Below, one piece after another: positions 1-12,712 of a DNA stretch of 64,000 nucleotides; positions within the stretch are counted from its first letter, which is position 1; every line of letters begins with the position of its first letter. This DNA comes from Tetrahymena elliotti 4EA. Taxonomy: Eukaryota; Ciliophora; Oligohymenophorea; Hymenostomatida; Tetrahymenidae. Location of the stretch: NCBI GenBank assembly GCA_000231825.2, contig JH720334.1:140341-204340 (forward strand), given 5' to 3'. A model generated the notes under the pieces. That model made no database searches and had not been told where the DNA came from. It saw only the letters and a list, made by a program, of their open reading frames with translations. The position numbers and the translations under genes were made by a program.

Positions 1-96
1 ATCATATTATGAATTAATTTTATTTTTTGAATTTAGATAGTTTTTTTTTTGCTGTAAAATAAAATACTTTACCAATTTTAAATAGAGAATTTACAA

Positions 97-1461
97 TCAA
101 ATTTATTTTAATTTATTTTTTTTATTGCTATTTTCTACCATCTAGATGAAAAATTTGGGAGGTTCATACCTATCATCATAGTCTATATCAGAATTTTATG
201 CATTTTCTAAGAAATATATTGATGAATGGTGCTTGCTTTCGATATCAACATACTATTTGTTGTCTATTCTCAATTTTTCAAGCTTTTTTTTATCCTCAAA
301 AGAATGCTTGTTTTTTAGGCATTCCTCGATCAAGAATTCAATAAAATATTTACTAACTTTAATAGATAATTCGTCTCTTTGTGCATCAGCCTTGGAAATA
401 ATTTTTTGAACTGAAAAATATTTTTATTCAATATAAAATACCTTTGGCTCAAATTCGTTTTTCTCAGGATGAAATTAGACAGCATAAATTGGGTAATCTT
501 TAAATTCTATTGTTGCAATAAACTCTTCTCCATCATCAGTTTTACTCAAAGAAGTTAATTTAATATTTTCAGATAAATTTTTATTTTCTTCCACTTAAGC
601 TTTTGAAATTCCATATTGATGACTATAATAAGCTTAGAAAGTGTTATTTAGTTATTGTATTAGTACGTTTTAACAAACAAAATAAATAGGAAAAAAACTC
701 GTTTTATATATCTAAACAAAAAATTTCAGCTCTTAAACATGTTAAATGAATTATTATTTTTTCATTTTAATATTTAGAATTTATATGAAAGTTATTTTAC
801 CTGGTGTATCATTTTGGATCCAATCAAGTAACTCTTGAGGCATATTTTTAAATAACTTTGATTCTGTATCAATATCATAGAGACTATGGTTTGTATAATC
901 TTCTAAACCACTAATTATTATATTTTAATCATTGCCTGCAGTAATATAATTTATCACTTAAAAGCCTAGGCAAGTACCCCAAACAGGAAAATAATTATCT
1001 TCATCATTAAATGATTTTGCCTTTTCTAAAATATAATTAGTTGATTTTAAATAATTCTATTCAATGCTATTTTCTTGCATAAATTCTACTCTATTTATTA
1101 AGTAAATAGAAATTAATTAGGCATAAAATAATACAAAAATGGGTTATATTTTGAATTTATTAATTTATTACCCACCACCTGTTAAGAAAACTCCATTTAC
1201 TTTTGAAAGGATATCATCCAATTCCTCTTCAGAGCTATCCCAATGGATAGGAACTGTTATTGCTTTGCCTGAATCTTAAATATATTATACATATGCTCTC
1301 ACAATTTAAGAGTATTATTAATATGGATACTAAGAATATGAGGATGGTAAAGTAAGTACACCAATAACAACTTAATCACTTTATCTTACTTTTTTACATT
1401 TCAAAGAAGCAATAAATATCAAACTTATAATCCATACATTTAAAAATGTTTTATATTTCAT
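97..1461 (-). CDS. Gamma-glutamyl hydrolase (peptidase C26 family), secreted
   Basis: Three exons (1461-1172, 1090-801, 632-97) join in frame to give 371 residues ending in TGA. Both introns start GTAA/GTAAAA and end TAG/AAG. The family hydrolyses gamma-linked glutamate tails of folates and related compounds in lysosomes or outside the cell. Visible marks: an N-terminal hydrophobic signal peptide (MKYKTFLNVWIISLIFIAS), the glycine-rich LTGGG loop near residue 95, the nucleophile motif FPVWGTCLGFQ with catalytic Cys, and YAVQFHPEKNEFEP carrying the catalytic His. The order and spacing match class-I glutaminase-like gamma-glutamyl hydrolases, and the length is slightly above the usual ~320 because of an extended C-terminal tail. 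In-frame TAA/TAG codons encode Gln, including the Gln before FHPEK. It is transcribed in the same direction as the channel array next to it, but nothing suggests linked function. Confidence 0.93.
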
Positions 1462-2215
1462 CGAATTAGCCAATAAATAAGTTAATTGTTTCTTAAAAAA
1501 GACAATATTCAACCTATAATATAGTTTGAAGTAAAACTAATTAATTTTTATACAAAAAAATTTCAGAATTGTTCTTTCTAAATTTATGTTGAGAATGTAA
1601 AGTAACATCTTACTCATATTAATGTAAAAAAATGATAAATTTAAAGAGTTTTATCAAAATATTTTATTTTGAAATAATATATATATATATGTATAGCACC
1701 CTAGGGTACTGCCTTAATAAAGGCTACATACAAATAGAATACATATGTAGTACCAAAAATACTTTTTTTACAAATTTTAAAATTTAGTCAGATAATTGCT
1801 CTATTGACTAAATATTTTAATCATAAAAAATAAAAAATTCAAAGGTAATATTAAATCTTCTTTTTTAAGTAACATAAAATTAATTTTATAAAATATTTTC
1901 ACATTTCATTATACTCAAATAGATATTTTTTCAATTTTGATAGGTCAGATAATCACAGAATAAATTTAATCTTCTAATGGCTAAAAACGAACATTTATCT
2001 AGAAATTCTAATATTGAATAAGCAGATATTAAAAAACAATTAATTCCATTTTTAAAGCAATAGTAGTAAATACCAAAACAGTCATTAAACGATTTTGCAA
2101 TACAAAGATTAAAAATATAGATTTAACATATTTTATTAAATAAATGTAAATAACTTAATGTTTAAATTAAATATTATCTGAATTAACATAAAATAAATAT
2201 GATAAAAATTATTTT
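1462..2215. other. Intergenic A/T-rich spacer
   Basis: No open frame with coding character on either strand. It lies upstream of the hydrolase start and downstream of the first channel gene's stop, so it should hold the hydrolase promoter and the channel 3' end. There is a short AT dinucleotide run near 1680 and a GC-richer patch at about 1697-1760 that includes a small palindromic core. No RNA gene was recognised. Confidence 0.5.
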
Positions 2216-5200
2216 TCATAATTATGAAAATAAACTTTTTTCACAATTTCTATTCGTTTGATAATCACTCTACTGATTTAATCCTCTAATCACTAACTCA
2301 TAATTGTTATTCGGGTAATAATATTTAAAGGTATCAATTCTATCAAAATCAAAATGCATAAAGTGATTTTAGTATGTATAATTTTAATATTGTTTAACAT
2401 TCATATCTAAGTTTTTCAAGTTTAGATTGTTTTCTAGAGAAGACAGAGGTTAGCTCATTATTTAAATAGATGGTGATACAGGTTAACAATTTAAACTCAA
2501 TTACCTACTATCTTGTTTTATTTAAAAATAAGACCCCTTTTTGTTTGTTTCATTTTATATGGAAGAGTGGTTTTTATCAAATCTTTTCTATTTAATAAGT
2601 TTATATATAATCTTTAAGCATATATCGCAGTTTTATTTTGTACATAAACTTGGCTAATGATCAAAATTGTACCTTTTAAATTTAAAAAATCAAAAGATAT
2701 TTTATTTTTACTATTTTATATTTATTAATTTGTACTTTATAATTTAATCAAGTTCTTTGAAGAAGTTCGAATACTGTCTTTTTAAACAATATTAGCTGGC
2801 ATTAATTAGAGAAAACTATGAAGGATAAGGTCTATCGATTGTGCTTCTCCGCACTTGTTTTGCTATAAGATAATAATTAAAATTTTAAAATCTGAATAAT
2901 AAGATTGGATTAGTTATAATTTATTGTTTTACATAAGTTATAATTTATTGTTTTACATAAAAAAATAATGTAATTAGTTTTAAATAACTTATTTTTTTTA
3001 TCTCTTTTAAATTCAAATTTTATTAAATCAAACCAACCCATGTTAAAAATTTACAAATAAAAATTCAATGCTATAACAATGATTATTCACATTAATAGAC
3101 ATAAAGTAAGAAAAATGTGTATTACTTTTTTGTTAATCAATCTCACTTTGGCTGGATAATTATTTTTAACTCGTGTTAGCTTAACTACCATGAAGTTCAC
3201 TGTTTTCTGAGAATGAAGTTTTTTTTGTCTTTTTATATAAAGAAGTTTAGAATTATAATTATTCTTCTGTGTAAAGTTTTTAATCTTGTATTAAATTTTC
3301 TTATTCTAGTATTGAGCATTTGTAAGTATCTGCATTTTCTTTATTTTGGTATGTTTCATAATCGGAAAGCTTTCCTGTATTTGCATTTTTAAGTTCTTTC
3401 TCATCTTAGTGCTCTTCTTATTAATCATTCATGTTGTAGGAAGTGTCAAAAAATTATTCTGGCTAGAAACACATATCATGACTACTTTTTTCTAAATTAA
3501 AAGAAAAGCTAATATCTTCATAAATATCACTATTTTAATCTAAAAGAAGATTAGCTTATGATTTAATATATGGTTAATGGGCACGAGCATTAAAGTTATT
3601 TTTTGATTATTATCTTCTTCTAAAATGCTTAACTTGGTCATTTATTTACTTAAAATAATTCCTCAGAATTTAATCTCTTTTACCTTCATAGAATAAAAAT
3701 GGGCAATTTTTTAAAACATGATTTTTTTGAAAGCATGAACGGCATGATTAGTTTATTATGGCATATTGTTTATTATGTTTAATTTAGTCTACCAAAAAAG
3801 AGTACTTTTCAAAAGCATCATTATCTTTTTTTATCACTGAGATAAAATCAGATTAGCTAATTTGTAGGATATAAGAAACTCCAATACTTTTATAACCAAA
3901 ATCGTAGTCTCTATTTCCAATAATAAAATTTAATAATCCGAAATACTAATTCTCCTTATAAGACTATTAGATTAAAATGATAAAAGGATTTTTTTAATTA
4001 AATTTTATAATATTAAATTTACCTAAATTTATTTTAACTACGAGTTGAAATCCTTTTTAGCAAAAGATTAGACCTAGCCTGAATGAATAAAATATAATTG
4101 TGGTTCTTTTTCTTCTCTTGAATCTACAATAATTTGATCTGGTGAATATATATTCTCATTCATCTTTAATGCCAGCTCTTATTTTAACTCTTCTGTAAGA
4201 ATATCATTAAAAACATTAACCTGCTACAATCTTTTCACATAAACATCTCTTTTTATTTCATTTTGCATGTAATCTGATAAGCTAGAAAGAGATTATATTG
4301 AGTAAGAAGTATTCTTTTTTTCGTCTATGTACAAATATTATAAATACTTCCTAGCTCTTCCTTGTAAAACAAGGTCAACATCATATTGATGAAAGTATTA
4401 ATTTATTTTAGCTAGCTCTTATAAATAAACATCTCTCTTCTTTTTGAAATCTAGTAAGACATTACCTAATTTTTTAATTAGTTAGATAAACTTTTGAAAC
4501 TCTTAATTTGAAGTAATAACTTTAATTGTTTAAATATGCTTGTTAAATAAATAAATACCACAATTTCTTAATTAATAAATTTGAAGAGAGACATAATTTT
4601 TTTAATATATTTTGCATTTTGGTTGATTAACAATGACAACCCACCCATAAGCTATGGCAGAATTTTTAATTGAGAAATTAAGGTATATATGAGTTTAATG
4701 TGACTATAGAGAGACTGTTTTAAAACTCAAAAAATAATAAGAAAATAAAAAATCAAGATTTAAAAATTAACATATTACAATTTGATCTTACTTTCTTTAA
4801 AAATTTATTCTAAATTTATTTAGAATTTAGACATTTTATCAATTGGAAAAATGGTAAATTTTAAATTGATTGTTTCAAAGAGTTAAAGATTCCATAAAAT
4901 AATGGGTAATGAAGCAAATTTATTTTTTTGGGATAATTTAATTGAATTTTTTAAAATACCTATAGAATTGATTGTGTAACCAAATATTCCGCATGATATA
5001 AATGTCATAAAAATCATCACAAGCCTTTCTAAATTAGATGTTGCATTAAAATCTCCATAGCCAATTGTGGTCATGGTTATCATGGAGTAATAAAAGGAGA
5101 GGAGATATCTAGAATATACAGGCTCATATAATTTATTATAATATATAAGCCAGCCTGAATTATAGTTGGCTTACTGCATACCAATACCATTCCAAAGACA

Positions 5201-6868
5201 AGAAAATAGATGGGCAAAGTATACAACTTTTGTAACAAGATATAAAAGAGAAATTAATCCTAAAATATAAAAAAAATATGATTAAAGTTAAATAAAATTT
5301 GATAGATTGTTTTAATTACCAAATAGCTTGCAATTTAGTAGAAATTGTTCTCTAATGTATTCAGTTACTCGAAATTATTAAGTTAATTTTAAAAAAAATA
5401 AAAAATAGATAGCTTACAATCCAAAAATCTGATCAAATAAGCATAAGATACTAACTAAATCAATAATGAAGGAGGATTTTATGTACTTTTTCAATACTTC
5501 AAAATGTTGTTCCTCCAAAGAACCTTATTCTGATGATCTTGTATTCATTTTGACAAATATGTCAACAATTAGTATTGCAGGTGTAAATATTTAAGTGTAT
5601 TTTTCCATAATACTTGATCTCTCAATTGAAAAACCATACTCGAAAGGGAGATAAACAAATAAAATAGTACAGCAAAGAAAGACAATCGATTCCCAACATA
5701 AGAACAATGTAGAAAGGTTATGGATTAATGGGACGTATTTAAATATGTTAATTAGCATTTATGTAAAAATCATTTTGAAAGCTAAGAAACTTTTTACAAA
5801 ACATCCAAAGTATTTTATTGTTGTTTTCATAAATTTCACATATGTTCTGAATGATATTAATCCTTTAAATTTTTTGTAAGAAGTTTATCTCCCAAGAAAG
5901 TAGTTAGCGAATTATAATTTGGAAACAGTGTTTTATTAATTGCTCGAAACGTCATTGATAAGTCTAACTTAAAATTTTCGAAGTAGATTGGGACGAAAAA
6001 ATATAGCTGACTGATGTGCTAAAGTCCTCATTTTTGAAATTAAATAACAAATACCTATCCAATTTTTCTTCCAAACATAATTTTTTTTATCATCATTTTA
6101 CAAAGCATTTTTCTTAATTTACTAAGGACTAACATAACCCCATAAATTCTTACTAATTCCAACATCAAGGTACTCTTATGAATATTATTTCTAAGCATGG
6201 AAAGCTAATTTTAAATTTTAACTTTTTCTTTGCAGTTTAATATTTAAAGAATTTTGACATAATTTATTTATGCTTGTTGTCTATTAGTTATTTTCTAATT
6301 ATCTCCTTGTCATGTATTTCTCTTAGTTAAAATTATTAGTGTGATCTGTTATTGATTTACTATTATACATTTCTTTTGATCTTTTAGAGTTGCTTTAATT
6401 GAAAGCTTCTGTAACATTAAGTGTCTAAATAGTCTAAACAGCCTACGTTTCATTGTTTTGCTACAAAATATTTTCTCTTTAAAGGTAACTTATTTCTACT
6501 TATAAAATGAAAGAAAAAAAAAATCATTATTTTTTTAATATGCTAAAATTTAAAATAAAACCTCCTTATTAGTAGATATCAAATATTTCGCTCTTGTTAA
6601 AGCAGGGCATGAGTGTTTTCAATCTCATTTCTTAGTTAGGAGTATTTAGTGAAGAAGGGTCTTACAAAGTAATACTGTCTTCTCCTACTATCTAACCTAA
6701 TCCTTGCCTTAAATCTAATTTGAGGTAAAGTTCTTATATTTGATCATTTTACTCTTTATTTTGTTGTAAATTAGGCTTGGAAAACTCTGATTTTATTGTT
6801 TCTGTATTTTGTAATTTAGATAATTCATCTTTAGATGATTCATATTTATCATTTATCAACCTTTCCAT
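2216..6868 (-). CDS. CNG/HCN-like K+ channel with zinc knuckle, array copy 1
   Basis: A potassium channel of the voltage-gated/cyclic-nucleotide-gated superfamily, acting in a cell or ciliary membrane. In order: a polar N-terminus, membrane segments S1-S5, an S5 containing AHLFSCLW, the pore with TMTTIGYGDF (about 5050), S6 (GIFGYTINSIG), a C-linker, a cyclic-nucleotide-binding-like beta domain (YFGLLNF...YKSIGVSYIL), a CCHC knuckle CRSCFQKNHVLKNC (3703-3744), an acidic tail and a final FDFD...YYYPNNN motif shared with the other copies. Introns confirmed by phase include 4466-4959 (unusually long, 494 bp) and 3964-4022; further small introns lie near 2870-3105 and 6500-6570. The start is taken at the ATG at 6868 because its frame runs into the shared N-terminal region, but an upstream exon is possible. 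This is the most divergent copy: it lacks the SFWDLSQ motif of copies 3-5. Confidence 0.88.
2912..2959. repeat. Perfect 24-bp tandem duplication
   Basis: A 24-bp unit beginning AGTTATAATTT and ending TTTTACATA occurs twice in direct succession (2912-2935, 2936-2959). It falls inside a probable intron near the 3' end of channel copy 1, so it looks like a recent slippage product without coding effect. Confidence 0.85.
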
Positions 6869-7687
6869 TAAGTTTATAGATGTTCTCCTTGTATTTGAGT
6901 GAGAGCTATTATACTTTATTTTAATTCAAAATTAAGCTTTAAACGAATTAATTTTGCTCTTTTCTTTTTCTAATAATTAATTAAGGAATAATGCTATTAT
7001 TCATCTGAGTATAATAAAATACTAAGTAATTATTACCTTTAAAGCATTTAATTTTTTTAATAATTTTGTAATTAGTTCTTTTAATAAGCAAATAAATCTA
7101 ATTTAATAACATAAATTCATTTATAAATTTATTTGATTTGAATATATTAACATGCTTTGATTATATTATAAATTATTATACATGTAAATTAAAACCAAGT
7201 GACTAAGAAATTACATGGTCAAGATTACATTAAATACCATTAATTATTTTTCATTAATTCTAATTCTAGAAAACTAGTACCAAAAATATTATTTAATTAC
7301 ATACATTCTTCTTTTTAATTAATTTTCATTAGTAAAAAGTTTTTAAGTAGTATTGTATTTTGGTCAGGTAATAGTTATGAAAATTCTTAAGTAAAAAGTG
7401 AGATTTCACACATAAATTTTAATTAAAATTTACATTTACATACAATATTAACAAATGAATTTGTGTAATAAAAAAATGTAATTCATAGATTAATTTTAGT
7501 GTAGCAAACAATTAATATTTCTTTTATTTTCTTCAAATGTTACATAGAAAAAAGTGATAAAAATAATTGTTTTTCTTTCATTAAATAAACAAGTTTAAAA
7601 TATTTTTCAATTTTGCCTAATATAAATCCATAAAATTTATCTTTTAGAATAATTTAGATAAGATACAAAAATAAGACTACTAGCAAA
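6869..7687. other. Intergenic spacer between channel copies 1 and 2
   Basis: A/T-rich sequence without a convincing frame. One open stretch on the minus strand just above 6868, beginning at the ATG at about 7007, reads Asn/Lys/Gln-rich residues and could be a first exon of channel copy 1, but no clean splice junction joins it. The rest should contain the promoter of copy 1 and the 3' end of copy 2. Confidence 0.4.
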
Positions 7688-10600
7688 TCAACACATATTT
7701 TAATGCTACAAAATAATATTTGCTTACTCAACTATGTTCTCTGCATTAGCGTAAGGATAATATATTTAAAAATTATTCATAGTATCAAAATCATACAAAA
7801 ATAGCTACTCTTAAGCATAGTTTGCTTATGATTGTTTCTCAAAATTTGAATTTAGATATTTTTAAAACTCTTAAATCTGCAAACACATTTTATAAAAGTT
7901 ATTTTGTGCTTACTTTTATTTATTGCTCAGATCTTTTTAACATAAATTAATTTCTGATTCATTTTTATTTGGAGTTATTTGATTTTTGCAATCCAAGATC
8001 AATTTTTTTAAGGGATTTAAAAACTAGCTTGATTTTTCTTATCTGATTTTGTCAAAGAGATGTAAGATAAATTTAGATTATTTCTAGCAGTCAAAACAAA
8101 TTTGAGATTAACAATTCTATTAATGATGATGATGCTAATTACTTTTTTTACAAAATATAAAATTAATTAACTAAATTTCTCTCAAAATTTTAGAAAATCG
8201 AAAATTTTGAAGAAGTTTTGAGAAGTGATTTAAATATTTTTAAAAAATTTAATACTTAAGAAGTGAATCTAAGTTTTTGTTTAAATTTAAAATACTAATT
8301 TAATTCTCTGACATCTGTTAAATTTCACCTGAGAGCCTCTCTAATTTGTTTATTTTTTAGACATTATATTTTTAAATGTAACCTTAAAGTATACTAGTAC
8401 AAAGAAAGAATGTAATTGTGAATTTTTTAAATAAAAATAGATTTGATTTTAATTTTACTTTAGGAATTTGTATTTTTGTCTAATTCTTAAAAGGGAATAG
8501 ATCTATCACTCAAAAACTGCTTACTTATTTCTTTATTTTCTATTCTTCGTAGAGATTCTCTACTTTTTTATTTAGGAAGTTTTAGATCGCTTTTCATTTC
8601 TTGATTGATTTTTTTTTCTTCATTCAATATTTATTTAGAATATTCTTGAAAAATCGCTTCATCCAAATTTTATTTGCTACTCTAATTTGATTACTCTGTT
8701 ATATCCCACATAGAAAATAGCTCAATATTCTTAAGATAAAATTAATCTGCTTCTTTTGAAATATTACTTTAATTCAATAATGCATTATTACTTTTACATG
8801 TTTTTGTTCTCTTAAATTTTTTTAACGCATCTTTCGATTATCTAAAATAATGCCTTAGTATTCCTTATTTTTTCCCTTCATAAAACAAATAAGGGCATTC
8901 TTCAATAATATGATTTTATTATGAGCAAGAGTTGCAATAGCTGTTAATCTTCATCAGCCTATTAGAAAACTTAACTTCATCTCTGATGAAACAAAACTTT
9001 TAAAAAGATGTGGGATGATTTTTTAACACACTCATTACACTGCTATAACTAATTTTTAAAAGACTAGAAACTCCTAAACTTTTATACTTAACACTTCTTC
9101 TATTGTCACCTTACAAAAATGCTAATAATCCAAAAAATTATCCTTATCTGAAGTACTTAATGTAATATAAATAAAAAACTTTCTATTATTAATAAAGACA
9201 CAATTAATTTTTACTTAGATTTCTTTAACAACTTATGTGCTGTTGTTATATTAGCAATACTCTAAAATAGCCCCATTATTTACAAAATATAGCTGTTGGT
9301 CATTTTCATCATCATATTGAAATATTTACTAGTCATGGCAATAAAACGCCTCTTTCATTTAAAGAGATAGCTCAACTAAAATTTCATCTGAAAAAATGTC
9401 TGAAAATATGAATATTTTTTTTAGTTTTTTAATATAAACATCTGTTTTTATTTCTTTCTACAAGTAGTCAGACAAATTAGATAAAGACTTTATAGAGCTA
9501 ATATTATCATTATTCTCATCACTATACAAATACTGAATATATTTTCTTGCTCTGCATTGTAAACTCAACTCTACATTATTCTATTTAAAATATTTATTTA
9601 CTTTTGCCAGCTCTTAATGATAGAGATCTCTTTTTTGTTTTAAATCATACAAGATATTACCTTAATTTAAAATGAAAAACAATCAATACTTTTCATTTTT
9701 TAACTAATTTACCAATTTAATTAATTGTGTAACCAAATATACCACATGATAAAAAGGCTATAAAAATCATAAATACTTTTTCTAGCTATGTCTGAGCAGT
9801 AAAATCACCATATCCAATAGTGGTCATGGTAATTGTTGCAAAGTAATATATTTATGTGTATCTGTTCGTAATTGACTCGTTTTAATACTTATAAAAGACC
9901 ATCCATCCTTCATCTCTTTCCAATTATTTTAGTCCAATATAGTTCCAAAGACAAGTAAAAAGATGCCCAAAATAGATAATTTATCCAAGCAGATATAGTA
10001 GAGATATGATACCTTCATTTAATATTTAATTATTTCTAAATACTTTAACAAGTAATTTGTTGGGTGATAAAATTAAATAATTATGACTACAAAAGGTTAT
10101 TAATTTACCAAACATTTTAGTCTTGAGAAGAAACTATTCTCTTATGATTTCTAATATTCTAAAGGATTTAGATATCTTCAAGAAGAATAAAAATTATATT
10201 CCCTATAAGTTGAAAACATTTTTATTTAAGCTAAGTAAACTTATTAAGTCAAAAATAAATGATGACTTAAAGTAATTTGTAAAGATTTCTAAATGTTAAT
10301 TAATTAATGAGCCTTATTCAGATGATCTTGTGTTAAATTTAACAAAAATGTCAAGTCCAAATATTATTTAGCAGTAATAGTTGATATAAAAACAAAAAAA
10401 ATGGCTTCTTTCTAAATTAAAAGAGTATTCAAAGGGGATATAGATAAAGAGAATAGATGAAGATATACATATTATAGCTTCCCACAAGATATACAAAAAA
10501 GATAGATTATGGAAGAGGGGGAATATCCTTAAAACCTTAATTCCCAAATTTCTTATGTATGAGCCTAATATTTTATATAATTTCATAAAACAACCAAAAT

Positions 10601-11723
10601 ATTTTATTACGAACTTAACTATCTTCATATATTTTTTAAATGAAATTATTTTTTGAAGATTATTGTATGAAAATAAGCACCCTGATTTGTATTTGTAAAG
10701 CGAAGATTGCTTCAAAGAAATTTTCTAATTACTAGAAAGATCATTAATTAGTTTAACTTAAAGTTCGCTGAGGTCTTTAGGCCTAAAAAATAATGCACTA
10801 TTATGAGCTATTTTCTTCATCTTACTTACTAATGATGTTATTTATATCCATTTAGTTCTCCAGATAAGTTGTTATGTTTAATAATCCATTAATAATAAGT
10901 TATTTCTTTTTTTAAACACTTTTGATTCATGCTCTGCTTGCTGTGAAGCATCAACCAATTTATTTTTTTAAATTTTTTATTCTTTAGTAGAGTTATTATC
11001 ATCAAAAATATAGAAAGATTTTTTTTTTCTAAAGGAAGCTTAATTTGCTTACATAAGATTAAATTTTTGAATTGTTATACTCTTAGAACGCTAATATTTA
11101 ATATTATGTTTCTGATCTCCATGAGGTTGGTTATTAGTTTGATCAAAAACTTAATTTTTACTAATTTCATTATTGTATTCTGTTTAATAATTTTAGTAGC
11201 TTGAGTCATAAATGAAGCTTTCATTTGTCTTATTTTCTATTTCAGAAATATGAAAAAATAAAATAAACATCTTTTTATTGATTTCAAAAACAAAATGACT
11301 TTAAATTATTTATTAATATTTTTTTAAACCAAAAGCTATCTTTCATTTTTTTTATTATTTAGGGTAATTTTAATAATGGTATGTCTAGTAGGAATTCATC
11401 TAAAAAAAGTAAATTAAATAATTAACCTTAAGATTCTTCATAAACTGATATTTGGTATTAGTTTCTTCTTTAATCTATTGATTTTTGTCTACTATTTTAC
11501 TTCTAGTGAATATGTTGAGATGATGGGAAATGCAGAAGAGAGTTAGATTAATCTCCTAAACTTTAGTTCTACTATTAATTATTAATTCTTTTTATAAATG
11601 GGTGCTATACTCTCTCTTTGAAGAAAAAACTAGACCCTATTTCAACAGAGTTTTATTAATCTTTTTCACTTAATTGTGTCTTTGATTGATATAAGTTCGA
11701 TTCCTTGTCATTTTAGTAGACAT
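7688..11723 (-). CDS. CNG/HCN-like K+ channel with zinc knuckle, array copy 2
   Basis: Paralogue of the neighbouring channels. The first exon starts at the ATG at 11723 (MSTKMTRNRTY) and ends at a GTTAATT donor near 11432. It reads the shared GDQSNSLLHFP motif, and splicing to the acceptor near 11240 keeps phase 1, as in the other copies. Then follow the membrane segments, the pore with TITMTTIGYGDFTA (about 9810), S6, a 54-bp phase-1 intron directly after the INxIG motif, the C-linker, a cyclic-nucleotide-binding-like fold with FFGLLAFLQGDN and KYKSLGVSSLL, the CCHC knuckle CNSCSQQNHIIEEC (8895-8936), a Lys/Glu/Ser-rich tail, and the last exon with YDFDTMNNFQIYYP ending in TGA at 7688. The exon structure between 7800 and 8500 is approximate; another in-frame TGA at 8325 would be intronic. 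The protein is over 1,000 residues. Confidence 0.88.
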
Positions 11724-12712
11724 AATCTATTAAGTCTTTACTATTATCTTGATAAATATAATTTTGGTGATAGTTCTCCATAAATTAAAACTTTTTTTGT
11801 TAGTTTCTTAATTAAATAATTTTTTTAACAATTAATAAATTACTTTAAATTTAAGTTAAATATTAAGATTCAAAGAGAATAAAAAGAAAAAACAAAAAGT
11901 AATTTACGCTAACAAAACAATTTTTCTTATATTTATTTTTAATAATTCATTTTGCTTGAAATTATTTAATTATTTTCTTTTAAAAATGCTCCTAAAACTA
12001 ATTCATCAATTACTCAAATTAACTTATCAAAAGAAAAATTTTGATAATACTAATTTCAAATTATTAACAATCTATTAAAATGAAAATAAATTATTTTTAA
12101 GATAACTTTTATTTTATAAAAATATAACTTAGTACAAATTGTATTTTTATTGATTTAAAAAATAAAATGGCTCATAAACTGTAGAATAAAATAATTTCTC
12201 TAACATTTTTCCATTTATTTAAATAAATTAAATCTCACTGGAAAGAGACTTTAATTTGGTCTAGAAAATTACAGTATGCTATTCTTTATTTTTATTTAAA
12301 TATGCATGTACAAAAAATAACACATTAATTCATATCTTTACTTAGAAGACTAAAATAAAATGAGCATAATAATTGTTTTTTTTAAAATGAATTTTGAGAA
12401 TTTGTTGAATTTCTTCTAAAATAAATTTAAAAAACTGATTGTTCTTTAAGATTTTTATAATTATAAATATTTCTTTAACTAAATGAAAAATGGATTAAAA
12501 ATTAAAAAGAGGTGATATAAAATTAAAAATAATAATAATAAAATAGCAAATTAATATTTTTTATGTATGATAGAGAGAGATATATCAAAGTAAATAAAAT
12601 TTAAGATAAAAATTCTTATTATTTTTAATCTAGTTATTATTTGAAGGGCACAAGAAGCTAAATAAATTAATTTGGAACAATGATCAATAATTAAGATAAA
12701 AAAAGAAATATT
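11724..12712. other. Intergenic spacer between channel copies 2 and 3
   Basis: Nearly pure A/T low-complexity sequence with several poly-A and poly-T runs. No frame on either strand has the residue bias of the neighbouring exons, and no RNA gene was seen. It should contain the copy 2 promoter. Confidence 0.5.
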
